Below, piece after piece: positions 43,362 through 54,854 of a DNA stretch of 64,000 bases. The stretch comes from Hanleya hanleyi (taxonomy: Eukaryota > Mollusca > Polyplacophora > Lepidopleurida > Hanleyidae), in the NCBI GenBank assembly GCA_036873755.1, contig JAVTVY010018982.1:1-64000 (forward strand). Reading direction: 5' to 3'. Below the pieces are notes generated by a model, which was not told the DNA's origin, did not search any database, and was given only the letters and a program-made list of their open reading frames with translations. Each line of letters starts with the position of its first letter. The first letter of the stretch is position 1. A program made the translations under genes and the position numbers.

Positions 43362-45129
43362 TTAAGTATGTTTCATAGCTCATGCGAAAGTGTCAAAGAT
43401 ATCTGTCTTCGATTCCAGTACTGTACCCAATGATGACATGTGTGAAAAAAATATACTACAAAACGAAGATGAAGGATCCTCTGGACATCCACTTTCAGAC
43501 TAACTTTGCTCATTTCACTTGTACTATAACAACCGACATCAACTAGAGTTTCTAGAAATCTTGAAACTCCTGAAACTTAGAAAGATAATATCTTGGTGTT
43601 TTTCAGTGTCCCTTTTTCGATCTTTTTCTCTCAAATTCGAAATTCTGCAAACAAAATTACGAATCATTCGTTTGTTCTTAAGTAGTAACAATGGACAAAA
43701 AGATCCTCTTGTCGTGGGCGCCAAGATCCTTCAAGATCTCTCGTTTATATTTATGGCTGTTCGAGAAAAAAGTACATGGGTTGGAAGGGAGGTAGTCCAG
43801 ACGAATGCAAACAGTATAGATATATGTGGGTGGTCGTTGAATGGGTACCTGTCCGGACAAGAATATCAGTTTGGTAGGTAGCGGGTTACGGTAGTGATAT
43901 TGTAATTATGTTGGACCCTGCAAATCCACCGGCCTTAGCGGCCCGCGGACCGGACTTACGCAGAGAGCTTTCCGAAAATTGTGTGATCTTCCCTGAATAA
44001 CTGCCAACCATTACGATTAGAGGTATGAAAAACTGCTTCCAGGGGGTAGTCGCCTCGGTTTCACTTTTACCAAAGGCACCCGCAATTATTTTGAATAATA
44101 TAAAAATTGATAAACTATTCCAGAACATCTGTTTGAAAAACTATTCTGTTTACATTCTCTACATGAACAAATAGATCTTGTATCTGTGTACATTATAAAG
44201 ATAATTGCCTTGAAAAATAGGATATTTAATCACTCAAACTAATTGTGAGGACTATTGGTACTTACCGGAAGTTCTCTGCACCTATACGCCCCTAGTGGAA
44301 CAAGTGAGATAAAACACTTTTCGAACTGGGCTATTTGGACACAACGAACATCTGAATGGCTTTCCACTAAAGGATGCAATTAGGTTATTTCAGAACAACT
44401 TCCCTTGCAGAGCTTTACGGACACAACACACATCTGTATGGTTTTTCGCCGGAGTTTAAATACTGTAAATAAGTTCCTGGAACATCAAGCCTACGCTGCA
44501 ATCTGATTAAAAACAGATCCACTTCGGCGTGAGTGGATTTGTCCTCCTTCCTATCTCGAGTCTGTTCTGCATGAAATGCCGCAGATATCCCGGTAATTCC
44601 CGAGTCTCGTAAATATAGTAAGACGGAGGGTGCCGATGACATTCATTAAAATTTCAGGCCGAAAACTCGGGTCAAATTTACAACCAACCCACAGTGCGAA
44701 ATATCCCCACGTGGTTGTGTTTATATATAACTTTCGACTGATGCCGAAACCGTTTAACGTTTTCCTAAGCAACTTAGTTCGAATAACTTTTGGATAAATA
44801 CAAGGCAAATTTTAATCATATATAATTATTAATCACATTTCGTAATGATTATGTGTCGGTCATATATTTCGCTGCATCTATGCTGTCCTATTTTTGCTTA
44901 TTTTGAAACGTCACAGTTTCACGTGACTAGGTCATATACTTTGGCGAGGTGGTTGCGTAAGACGTCTGTCTCATAACAACACGGCATGCCATCTTGTACG
45001 TTGCGTTTATTGATGAAAGATGACGTAACCTATTATTTTCTTGCCATAAAGTCACCGAATGGCCTTGAGATGGGAAGGAGATCAGATCCAGTTAGAGGTA
45101 TGGGTCTGTTTTTATTTAATCAGATATCC

Positions 45130-45605
45130 CACACTGTAGAGCTATACAAGGAACATCTGTATGGTTTTACACAAGAGTTAAAGGGGCGGGAGTGTGACCA
45201 TGGTGAAAGAGTGCACGCTCGTAATCACGGCTGCTGGTCTGGCGTGGGTTCGAATCCCACCGAGGACTTTCAGGATATGAAAATATCCCCGCTCACAGCT
45301 GGGCTTATCAGTGTCCAGGGTAAAAGGAACCGAGGGTAGTCTCGTGTCCAGGCACATGTAGGCACCGTCGTGATATGGCTGAAAAATTGTTGAAAACGAC
45401 GTTAAATCCTACACACTCACTCACAAGAGTTAATGCAATTATGGAACACATTGTATTGTGGAGCTATAAGGACACAACGAACAATTGTTTGGTTTATCAT
45501 CAGAGTGACTGCAATTATGTTCCTGAAACGCACTGCAGAGCTATGTGGACACAACAGACATCTATATGGCTTTCCATCACAGGTAATGCAAAAGTTAAAC
45601 GAATC
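45130..45605 (-). pseudogene. Decayed C2H2 zinc-finger repeats, block 2, unit B, SINE-split
   Basis: Same finger remnants as unit A (CDGKPYRCLLCPHSSAV), interrupted at 45182-45421 by the SINE. An eight-base TCTAAAGA present in A is missing. Confidence 0.6.
45182..45421 (+). mobile_element. tRNA-derived SINE, unit B (240 bp)
   Basis: The head has a consensus B box GGTTCGAATCC (near 45248). The body ends TGATATGGCTGAAAAATTG, then GACGTTAAATCC and a CACTCACTC tail, the kind of 3' end found in molluscan SINEs. A perfect 12-bp target duplication CACAAGAGTTAA flanks it (45170-45181 and 45422-45433). Unit A shows the empty site with a single CACAAGAGTTAA. Confidence 0.85.
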
Positions 45606-46460
45606 ACAGGACCTACGAAGAAGGGGTTGATATGATTTAGTGTCTACTTTACCTGAGACATTTTTTTTCCAATTTCGAGGTTTATAGGTCACCTAAGTAA
45701 GTCTGTCCCAGGGGTGGGGAAATCCTTCCGATGGTTGTACCTTGGTTGAATAAGTGTGGTTTCGTTTAAGCTCTCAGCTATACACATCAATATTATCCGC
45801 CACGCGAGTGTACGATGAAAATCGACATATAAAAACCGAAGTATACATCAGTTTCTTACTCACCGATTCGTTTGGAATGTGACGTCGACTTAATTGCACG
45901 TATAGATTGCATGTACTATATGAGATAAAAAAATGAAAACCCCATTTCTTTAATTAATCGTTGCCATCCTCTGTATTGTAGAGTGAGTGCGCTTTCTAAC
46001 TGTATCCCGGAAACATGTGTTGCTACTATAGGACTTTGTGATAGGTGCGGATAATTTTGCTTATTACACAGATGAGTAGTGTGACTAACGTCACAGGATC
46101 TACGAAATAGGGTGAGGAAGGTTACTTGGGGATCCAAGCGTAATGTATACGTCACCTAGATGACCAAGCGTAATGTTATAGATAACTAAAGTAGGTCAAA
46201 TTTTCATCAAAAGTAGCTCAGCTCAGAACTTGCTGGTAACATTCCCCTAAAGAACGTTCATGCCAAAAATCAAGATTCTAATGTCAACGGTTTCCTTATT
46301 TTGCCGACGAAAGGATTCGGGTAGACTCAGACTACCGGATAATTTGCAAATGAGAGCCTACTTAGGAATATGATTTACCATTCATATTGCAGTTGGACGT
46401 ATATTGCTTAGAATGAATGTTCATGTATATCGCACAATGAAGATGAAAAAAACAACAAAT

Positions 46461-46651
46461 TACAAGCGTCTAGTCCGTCATTCATAATCCAGCCGTCGTC
46501 CATTAGAGAATATCCGCGTCCAGAATCCGAAGACCTATTCCATTTTCCATATAACAGTATTAGCACCAAATTCAAAAAGACAATCATAGTATACATAAAC
46601 ATAGGCTTGTTTCCTGCAAGAGAGAAGCGGTCAACAGTTTTCAATGATGCC
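46461..46651 (-). repeat. 190-bp dispersed repeat, unit B
   Basis: Reverse complement of 14078-14268. In unit A the same place holds a different 37-bp sequence (ACACTGCATCTGTTTTTAGC onward, near 39210). The insertion site follows a CAACAAAT run. Confidence 0.75.
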
Positions 46652-47551
46652 TAACACCTGTGAGCCTAATCCCATGATGCCTTTTCAAACACGTAGTTAC
46701 ATAAATGTATCAGTAATCTAAACACATGAGCAGTGTGACTAACGTCACAGGACCTACGAAGTAGAGTAGGCATTAGGACTCGAACGCGAATTGAACTCTT
46801 GGAAATCCCCACCCCAGTTGAAATCCTGCCTATATTAAGATGGGCACCGTCCAAGTCAGAATCGCCTGTGATTTTCATCAAAAATCACCAGCAATTTTCA
46901 TCAAAAGTAGGTCAGCTTAGAAGTTGTTGGTAACAGTCTCCTAATGCGCATTCATTCCAAAAATAAATAACGATTGCCGATTTAATTTTACAATTTTTTA
47001 ACTAAAGGAAACAGATTGAATAATAAAAAGTTCAGTAGATTTCAAGCTTCACTTGTGAAAATACATTCACATCTCTTTAATGGTTTTCAGTGCCCTTGTC
47101 CAGGATCAAAACAACTTTTTGAATCGCATTATATTCCCAACAATACAACAAATTTTTATATATAGTACTATAGTTGAAAGGTAGCATTTATGTAGTTTAC
47201 GGTAATTCAACTGGAGACCAACACCTTCTCTGATAATAATGATTCTATGTCTTTCTCCTGACCATAACCGGTACAAAGACGAATAAATAACGTCTCTACA
47301 TCACGTTGTTATCTAGATATATGAGATAACGCATTTTGGGTATTGGCAATCTGTTGAATGTACTATTCCGGTTTTCTTGTCTCACATTATATTCTATGAG
47401 GGTTGATCGGTGATTTTCTTCATTGATAAACATTAAACCACCTCAGCTTCGTTGTGTGAATCGGAATTGCATTGCATCCCCTGATCAAGGAATCAAAATG
47501 GATCAAGATTTGAAATGACAAGAAAAATTCAGACATATTTTGTTTACACAT

Positions 47552-48022
47552 TGAAAATTTTTAATTATTTTTCTTCTTTTGTTGTTTCAGCTAGCGTCGT
47601 CACTCAATGGTTCACTTTTCTCATAACCATAAAAACGACTGTCGTAGGTGAGATCTAGTGTTGCTCTAGATGGAAAGATGACGCAAGAAAACTCGATGAT
47701 GAAGCCGAGATTGATTTTATTCAATCCTCCAAGTTCCAATAATACGCAATTGAAACAATAACCAGCAGTAGGTCACAATCAAAGTTCTTGTAAACAGATC
47801 GTACAGTCTAAATATCAAGTCAAGATGTTATATGACTTCTGAGACAAAACGCCAACTGTCTCAGGAGACCCAGATGTTAAAAGTCTAGCCTAGTGTACCA
47901 TACATGCAACTTAAATACAGTCGAATGAACAAAACACTTAACATAGGCTTGGTCTTATCTCCAGTTTCTCACAATTCAAACACTTAATTAGGGATCTACC
48001 AGAATGACACTTGAGCTCTGCC
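47552..48022 (-). repeat. Truncated LTR at the B/C junction
   Basis: Same fragment and same breakpoint as at 40601. Confidence 0.8.
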
Positions 48023-48965
48023 AGGCAGCCATCTTGGATTTCCTCATGAAAGTTTGTTATCGTAATTTCTCATGAACTAGTGCATGGATCTTTCTCAAAT
48101 TTGGTACACAGGTTCCCCTTAGGGTCTAGTTGTGCAAGATTCCATTTTCGGTCCGAATCTAAAATCCAATATGGCCACAAGGTAGTCATCTTGGATTTCC
48201 CCATGAAACCTTGTTATCGCGATTTCTCAGGAACTGCTGCATGGATGTTTCTCAAATTTGGTACACAGGTTCCCCTTGGGGTCTTGTTGTGCAAGATATC
48301 TTTCAGGTACGATTCGAAAATCCAATATGGACACCAGGCAGCCATCTTGGATTTCCCCATGTAACTTTGTTATCTTGATTTCTCAGGAACTACTGCAAGG
48401 ATCTTTCTCAAATTTGGTACACAGGTTCCCCATGGGGTCCAGTTGTGCCAAATACCTTTTTTCGGTCCGATTCGGAAATCCAATATGGCCACCAGCCGGC
48501 CATCTTGGATTTCCCCATGAAACCTTGTTATCGCAATTTCTCAGGAACTACTGATGGATCTTTCTCAAATTTGATACACAGGTCCCCCTAGGGGTCTAGT
48601 TGTGCAAGATACCTTTTTCGGTCCGATTCGAAAATCCAATATGGCCACCAGGCGGCCATTTTGAATTTCCCTATGAAACTTTGTTATCGTGATTTCTCAG
48701 GAAGTGCTTCATGGATCTTTCTGAAGTTTGGTACACAGGTTCCCCTTGTAATCCAGTTGTGCAAGATACCTTTTTTGGTCCGATTCGAAAATCCAATATG
48801 GCCGCCAGGTGGCCATCTTGATTTTCCCCTTGAAACATTGTTATCGTGAATTCTCAGGAAATAATTCATGGATCTTTCCGAAATTTGGTACACAGGTCTC
48901 ACATGGGGCTTAGTTGTGCAAGATACCTTTTTTGGTCCAATTCGAAAATCCAAGTTACGCTTCAA
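48023..48965. repeat. 156-bp monomer array, unit C (~6 monomers)
   Basis: Same junction and monomers as unit B plus the additional GGCGGCCATTTTGAATT monomer. Confidence 0.85.
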
Positions 48966-49615
48966 ATTAATACGGTATTCCCTAATTGTGATGTTGCATC
49001 ACAAGAGTAAGCGGATCAAACGGTGGGGAATATTCTATATATTGACTATAGAGAATATCCATACCTTCACCTTAAATATCAAGGAGTTCAAATGATTCCG
49101 AATTAAAATGCATTTCTTCAAATTTTAAATCAGTTTACTTTAGTCCATGACATTGCAAGTGAATTTCCCCATCGTTTCGTTTGCCGACGGGTCGGCTCCG
49201 CGAAGGGACACAACGTCACAACTCGACAGCTATAGACTACTGCGCGCTTTGATCCAAGGGAGATAATCAGGATTCAGACACTTTCAAAGTTTCAACATTA
49301 CCGCACAGACCGCATCCCTTCAGTATTAAGTTTTGTACCATCTTACTATTTTCAATCATGGTATCTTAAAAGAGAGAACTCAACTAGCCCAGTAAACAGG
49401 ACAGAATTAGCTTTCGTTCCTAATTATAAAATATTAAAGGATTTTAATCAATATTTGCTTTTCTCTGGAATATGTGTCAGAAGAGTTAGTACTTAATTGA
49501 GAAATTTAAAATAAAAATTGTCCTTTTCCCCTGTGGGCGTATTTAAGCCTTTTTAATTAAAGACCTGTAGCTCAATTTCCGCCAGTTAACCCGTTAATGA
49601 GCTTAGGCGTCACGT

Positions 49616-50535
49616 TGAGAAATTTTAATGAGTTTTTCTTCTTTTGTTGTTCGGCTAGCGTCGTCACTCAATGGTTCACCTTTTTCATAACCAATAAAAC
49701 GACTTGTTGTGGGCAAGATCTAGTGTTGCTCTAGAAGGAAATATGACGCAAGAGTACTCGATGATGAAGCCGAGATTGATTTTATTCAATCCTCCAAGTT
49801 CCCGTTATACAAACATACACCATTGAAACAAATACCAGCAGTAGGTCACAATCAAAGTTCTTGTAGACAGATCGTACAGTCAAATATCAAGTCATGATGT
49901 TGTACGACATACTGAGACAGAACGCCACCTGTCTCAGGAGACCCAAGATGTTACAAGTCTAACTTCGTGTATTTTACACCAAACTTATTTACAGCTGAGT
50001 AAACAAGTACTTAAACAGAGGCTGGTACGAAACTCTTAACTCTGGGATTGTAACAGTTAATTAGGGACCTGCCATAACCACTTGAGCTCTGCCTACACTT
50101 ATACAGGCTGTTTAACCACAATGATTTAAATAGCATACATGTATATTACATTAAATGGAAGACAATTTACAGTAAATGCATCTCTCTCACACACAGCGCG
50201 CAAATCAAGTTATATTTGAGAATACAATTAAATCTTGAAGTGCCAACCACTTGCTCTACCAGACACCAATTATCAGCTTATCTTTAATGGTCAGTGTTTC
50301 CCTGGTCACTTCAGCTACCGGCAGAAATCTATACTATATAGGGTTCAGCATTTCCTGGCTTCTATTCAACTAGCATATACGCCCCCAACTTTAACATGCT
50401 GTATATGCACGTCCCGATCAAAACCGTGAATTGACATGTGGACTAAATAAACAATTTCCAAAAACTGATTTCGGCAGATGTAAAATTCAAATAGATACAT
50501 GCGAGGCGTCCCCCTATATCCATATAAATTCTACA
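49616..50535 (-). repeat. 3' LTR (920 bp), unit C
   Basis: In plus orientation TG...CA termini; directly followed by TATCCTCCTCACCGG, whose complement is the purine-rich tract (GGTGAGGAGGATA) expected before a 3' LTR on the minus strand. Confidence 0.85.
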
Positions 50536-53500
50536 TATCCTCCTCACCGGAAGTTAAATGTCCATCTTGCAAGGATGACATTTAACTCACTTTTCCAACA
50601 CAATGTCAATTGAAGGTTGAGAAAAATCAAACATTGAATTTAAAGATGCGATTATACCACCATGCAGTTATACGATTACATAAATCAATACTCATATCTA
50701 ATAAAGACATTTTATAATCAAATAAGATGCAGGATTCAAACAATATTCAATCCTGAATCTCACACAACGGACTAACCGACAAAGATACACTTTAACCTCA
50801 ATTTAAAACATCAAACTTGGGAATCGATGTTATAGGCAAGATCACAGACCATCTGTCTTGTACGTCTTACTAATCATCATTAACGTGAAAAGTACATTCC
50901 TGGATACATCCAAACGTTTTGAACCATCGTTAACAGCTCAAGAAAATGACATTTCAAAGATGTCCATGAAATACCATTTATCGATCTAAAATGTTTGCCT
51001 TCGCGAAATGCGATCAAATGCATCCGGGTCTTTTACTCAAAACAATTAAGAATGCAGACATTAGGTTTACCGAAAATTAAACATTAGCTGATCAGGTTAA
51101 CATTTAACTTTAGAAATCAAAGTGTGACATCTTTATGGTCCTCATTGAATGGAATAGTTACTTTCCCAAAATCTAAAAACAATTAATCGAATCCACAGGT
51201 TGGCCGAACCTGGGACAAATCTAATATCTTACTGGTTGCATCGTTAGTTCAACTGAACTGCACCAAACACAATAGACACACAAAACACATATGTAGCTAC
51301 GTCACTTCAACTGACCACTGACAGGCAGTATTCTCTCTTTAACTCATTCCAAGGGTGTAATGTTACTCATTCAGAAGTCTAGATATATTGACCTACAATC
51401 TGGATGCAATACGTAATGCAATTGAAATAAATCGCTATTACTCGTTAATTTTACCAGCTCGTCATTTAATATTCTTACACACTCAATCTGAGCACCCTCA
51501 AAAGTTAAATCAGAACGATATCGTATCTTCCACCACTAGTCGACTATTTATCACCACGCTTATCTAACGTGTCAAAATCTCATCGCTTGCCGATTCTTTA
51601 GTTTTCAAACCTTAATCTCGCACAGCGGCATCTCTACAAACATGGGCCGTATCACGCCCTGAATCAAAATTTGATTCCTCGTCTGAACAAAATTCAGTTA
51701 TTCATCAAAATGCTAGGTCAAATTATCGTTAGTCAAAATGAAAGACTCCTTTGCACCTATGCTCAATCAAAACTTTTCGTTAACCACTCAACGTTTGCAA
51801 CTGGTCATAACGTTAACACTGTTTATATTGACCCTAACAAACAAAATAACAACGCGCAATATTCAACTCCTACCACTACATGGCATCACAATATTATTGC
51901 AACAAACAAACAAAAATATTCACCACAGACACAATTATTCTGTGGTTATGTCTCAAACAGTCTTCCATAACTGTCACTCAAGTATGGGATTTCTCTAGCA
52001 TCGCCTGCGCTAATGTAATATACAGTACTTCATCCGCAAGGATTAAAAAATTTGGACTTTACGTGTTACTCAATGAAGGCTAGAAATTCATGGTTGACTG
52101 GACACCATATGTATTACACTCACAAAGTTGTCAATACGCGTTAATTGAAACCAATTTGTCATCCACTATCTTAGACTTATATCTGAGGATCCAAAATAAA
52201 CAACTAATCACAAAACTTCACGACATCCAGGCTCTCATAGCCGAATCGGGAATTATGAAGGTTCGTCAATGAATACGAACAGGCTTCCATAGTGTCTACT
52301 TCAAACCACTAGTACATACATGTGCTCAGTGAATCTCAGGACCTGTCGATCATGTACGCGATAATTCTAGTTCTATTTAGCCAATATTACGTTAGTGTTT
52401 TAGCCTACCCGCTAACTCATTTATGGCAACTAATCGCGATAACATCCTAATAACATAGAAAATCATTGTGGAACTACTTCACAATATTATCGTAAAAACT
52501 GTAAGTTCTAGATTTATCGATCTGCAATTTACTAAATTTACCAGTCACAAGGGAATTCATATAATCTACCAATTTCACCATTGGGCATGCAGTATTATCC
52601 ATACTTAAACAAAACATGCACAATATATGAGAGATGTCAACAATTCATATAAGGCACGATTATGGCATATATATAACATGGTCGTTCAATACATGTTACC
52701 AACCTGTTTGGGAAATCAGTCCAAAATGTTCCGAGAAAGTTATCAGAGTAAACTGTCTTTGAGTTCATAAGGGCATGACCCATTCCTGTAAATTACATAC
52801 TGTTCATCGCACGTTCTATTTTCAATCAGTGGGAACTTCACAACGTCAGGCAGAAAGTTCAGGGAAGTCCAGGCAGAGAATATATCACAACACAGTTATT
52901 TTTTCAATCACTACGGCCATTTACCTGTTAAATGAAATGAATCAAACTATACCTGTAGATATACTGTTCCACGGAAAGGACTCGGTCCATAGGTTTCTGG
53001 TACACGCTGTCACGTCACCAAGAAAGACTACGCGAAATCGAACAAATGAATTATAAAAATTTAGAGTTCAATCTGATTGTCCTGGTCCATATTTTTGTCG
53101 GTCACTGTCGATGATGGGGCCGGACACTTCATTGATCAATTGATGGGCGTTGACAGATACTCCTTGTCCGCCTCTCCGTTGGTGCCAGGCGTGGTTGGCA
53201 CCTGCCCTCATATCACCAAACATCCTTAATATTATGCCAGAAGGGAAGGGTAAAGGTGTGACGAAAACTTAACTGTTTTTACAGGCATCAAGCCTGCTGA
53301 ACTGCTGCTGTAGTCCACATCTCCATGACATCTCCGCCGTAATCCAGCACCGTCGTGCAGTTCTGCGTCAAATCAATAGCATGTCCCATAGGCGCATTTT
53401 ACCTTTTCTGGAACACAAAGTGCCAAACGCAATCGTTTGCAGCACGCTGTCAAAGTTCGCAAAACCAGATGATGGTAGATTAGATAACAGTTGATAAGTC

Positions 53501-53598
53501 CGAGGGGCGTGATATGATGGCCACATCTTGGGGAGCTTGAACGGCATACTGACACTCATCCAGCCATCTTCTGACCGGTTCCGTCATCTTATTTCCTG

Positions 53599-53620
53599 CC
53601 CCACGATTTTTTGGGCGCCA
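53599..53620 (-). other. Primer-binding site, tRNA-Lys-like with insertion
   Basis: The minus strand starts TGGCGCCCAA, as in the lysine-tRNA primer sites TGGCGCCCAACGTGGGGC. It then has about five extra bases (AAAAT) before continuing CGTGGGGC. The match is therefore full length apart from an insertion in the middle. Confidence 0.6.
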
Positions 53621-53621
53621 A

Positions 53622-54541
53622 TGAGAAATTTTAATGAGTTTTTCTTCTTTTGTTGTTCGGCTAGCGTCGTCACTCAATGGTTCACCTTTCTCATAACCAA
53701 TAAAACGACTTGTTGTGGGCAAGATCTAGTGTTGCTCTAGAAGGAAATATGACGCAAGAAAACTCGATGATGAAGCCGAGATTGATTTTATTCAATCCTC
53801 CAAGTTCCCGTTATACAAACATACACCATTGAAACAAATACCAGCAGTAGGTCACAATCAAAGTTCTTGTAGACAGATCGTACAGTCAAATATCAAGTCA
53901 TGATGTTGTACGACATACTGAGACAGAACGCCACCTGTCTCAGGAGACCCAAGATGTTACAAGTCTAACTTCGTGTATTTTACACCAAACTTATATACAG
54001 CTGAGTAAACAAGTACTTAAACACAGGCTGGTACGAAACTCTTAACTCCGGGATTGTAACAGTTAATTAGGGACCTGCCATAACCACTTGAGCTCTGCCT
54101 ACACTTATACAGGCTGTTTAACCACAATGATTTAAATAGCATACATGTATATTACATTAAATGGAAGACAATTTATAGTAAATGCATCTCTCTCACACAC
54201 AGCGCGCGAATCAAGTTATATTTGAGAATACAATTAAATCTTGAAGTGCCAACCACTTGCTCTACCAGACACCAATTATCAGCTAATCTTTATTGGTCAG
54301 TGTTTCCCTGGTCACTTCAGCTACCGGCAGAAATCTATACTATATAGGGTTCAGCATTTCCTGGCTTCTATTCAACTAGCATATACGCCCCCAACTTTAA
54401 CATGCTGTATATGCACGTCCCGATCAAAACCGTGAATTGACATGTGGACTAAATAAACAATTTCCAAAAACTGATTTCGGCAGATGTAAAATTCAAATAG
54501 ATACATGCGAGGCGTCCCCCTATATCCATATAAATTCTACA
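53622..54541 (-). repeat. 5' LTR (920 bp), unit C
   Basis: Nearly identical to the other LTR. The primer site adjoins it with one extra base between. Confidence 0.85.
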
Positions 54542-54672
54542 ACGTGACCTTGTGACGTCAGACAGGTGACCGTCTCCTGTGGGCAGCTGTCAGCGCTATA
54601 TATTAAGCTGTGGGTTTGCGATTACTCCATCGCGTATATCGCTGTATAATTAATCGAAAACCATTCGAAACC

Positions 54673-54854
54673 ATGGAGGAATATGCCAGTGATGATGATC
54701 TATATACAGACGACATAAATGGACATCTTGACGTTCTACCGTATCAGTTTGAACCCGTACGAAACGACCGAAATGAGATGGAACAGAGGGAAAGCGAATC
54801 TGAAACAGATGAACCGTCCCACACGGAACAAGGTCGACTTGTAAACACATACTG
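54673..54854 (+). CDS. First exon of the element protein, unit C
   Basis: The exon is intact, with the CRE (54553-54560) and TATA (54597-54602) still in place, but the E-box is split by the LTR retrotransposon that ends at 54541. Transcription would now depend on the LTR next to it. Confidence 0.45.

Larger units (their letters stand above)
40602..48022. repeat. Tandem segmental duplication, unit B (~7.42 kb)
   Basis: Same order as unit A, plus a SINE at 45182 and the 190-bp repeat at 46461. Its monomer array is one ~157-bp monomer shorter than in C. Close to unit C (few substitutions by eye). Confidence 0.85.
49616..54541 (-). mobile_element. LTR retrotransposon, non-autonomous, minus strand, unit C
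   Basis: Two 920-bp LTRs (49616-50535 and 53622-54541) begin TGAGAAATTTT and end TTCTACA in plus orientation and are nearly identical. ACGT duplicates flank it (49612-49615, 54542-54545). A primer site on the minus strand near 53620 sets the direction. The 3.1-kb interior has no RT or integrase. Near the primer site the minus strand reads MTEPVRRWLDECQYAVQAPQ, a probable gag remnant that runs into stops and frame changes (53368-53602). The plus-strand frames at 51671-52272 have no recognised domain. Confidence 0.85.

Noticed and set aside
49616..54541. Complete, autonomous LTR retrotransposon
   Set aside because: The 3.1-kb interior shows only a short gag-like start after the primer site; no RT, RNase H, protease or integrase motif was found.
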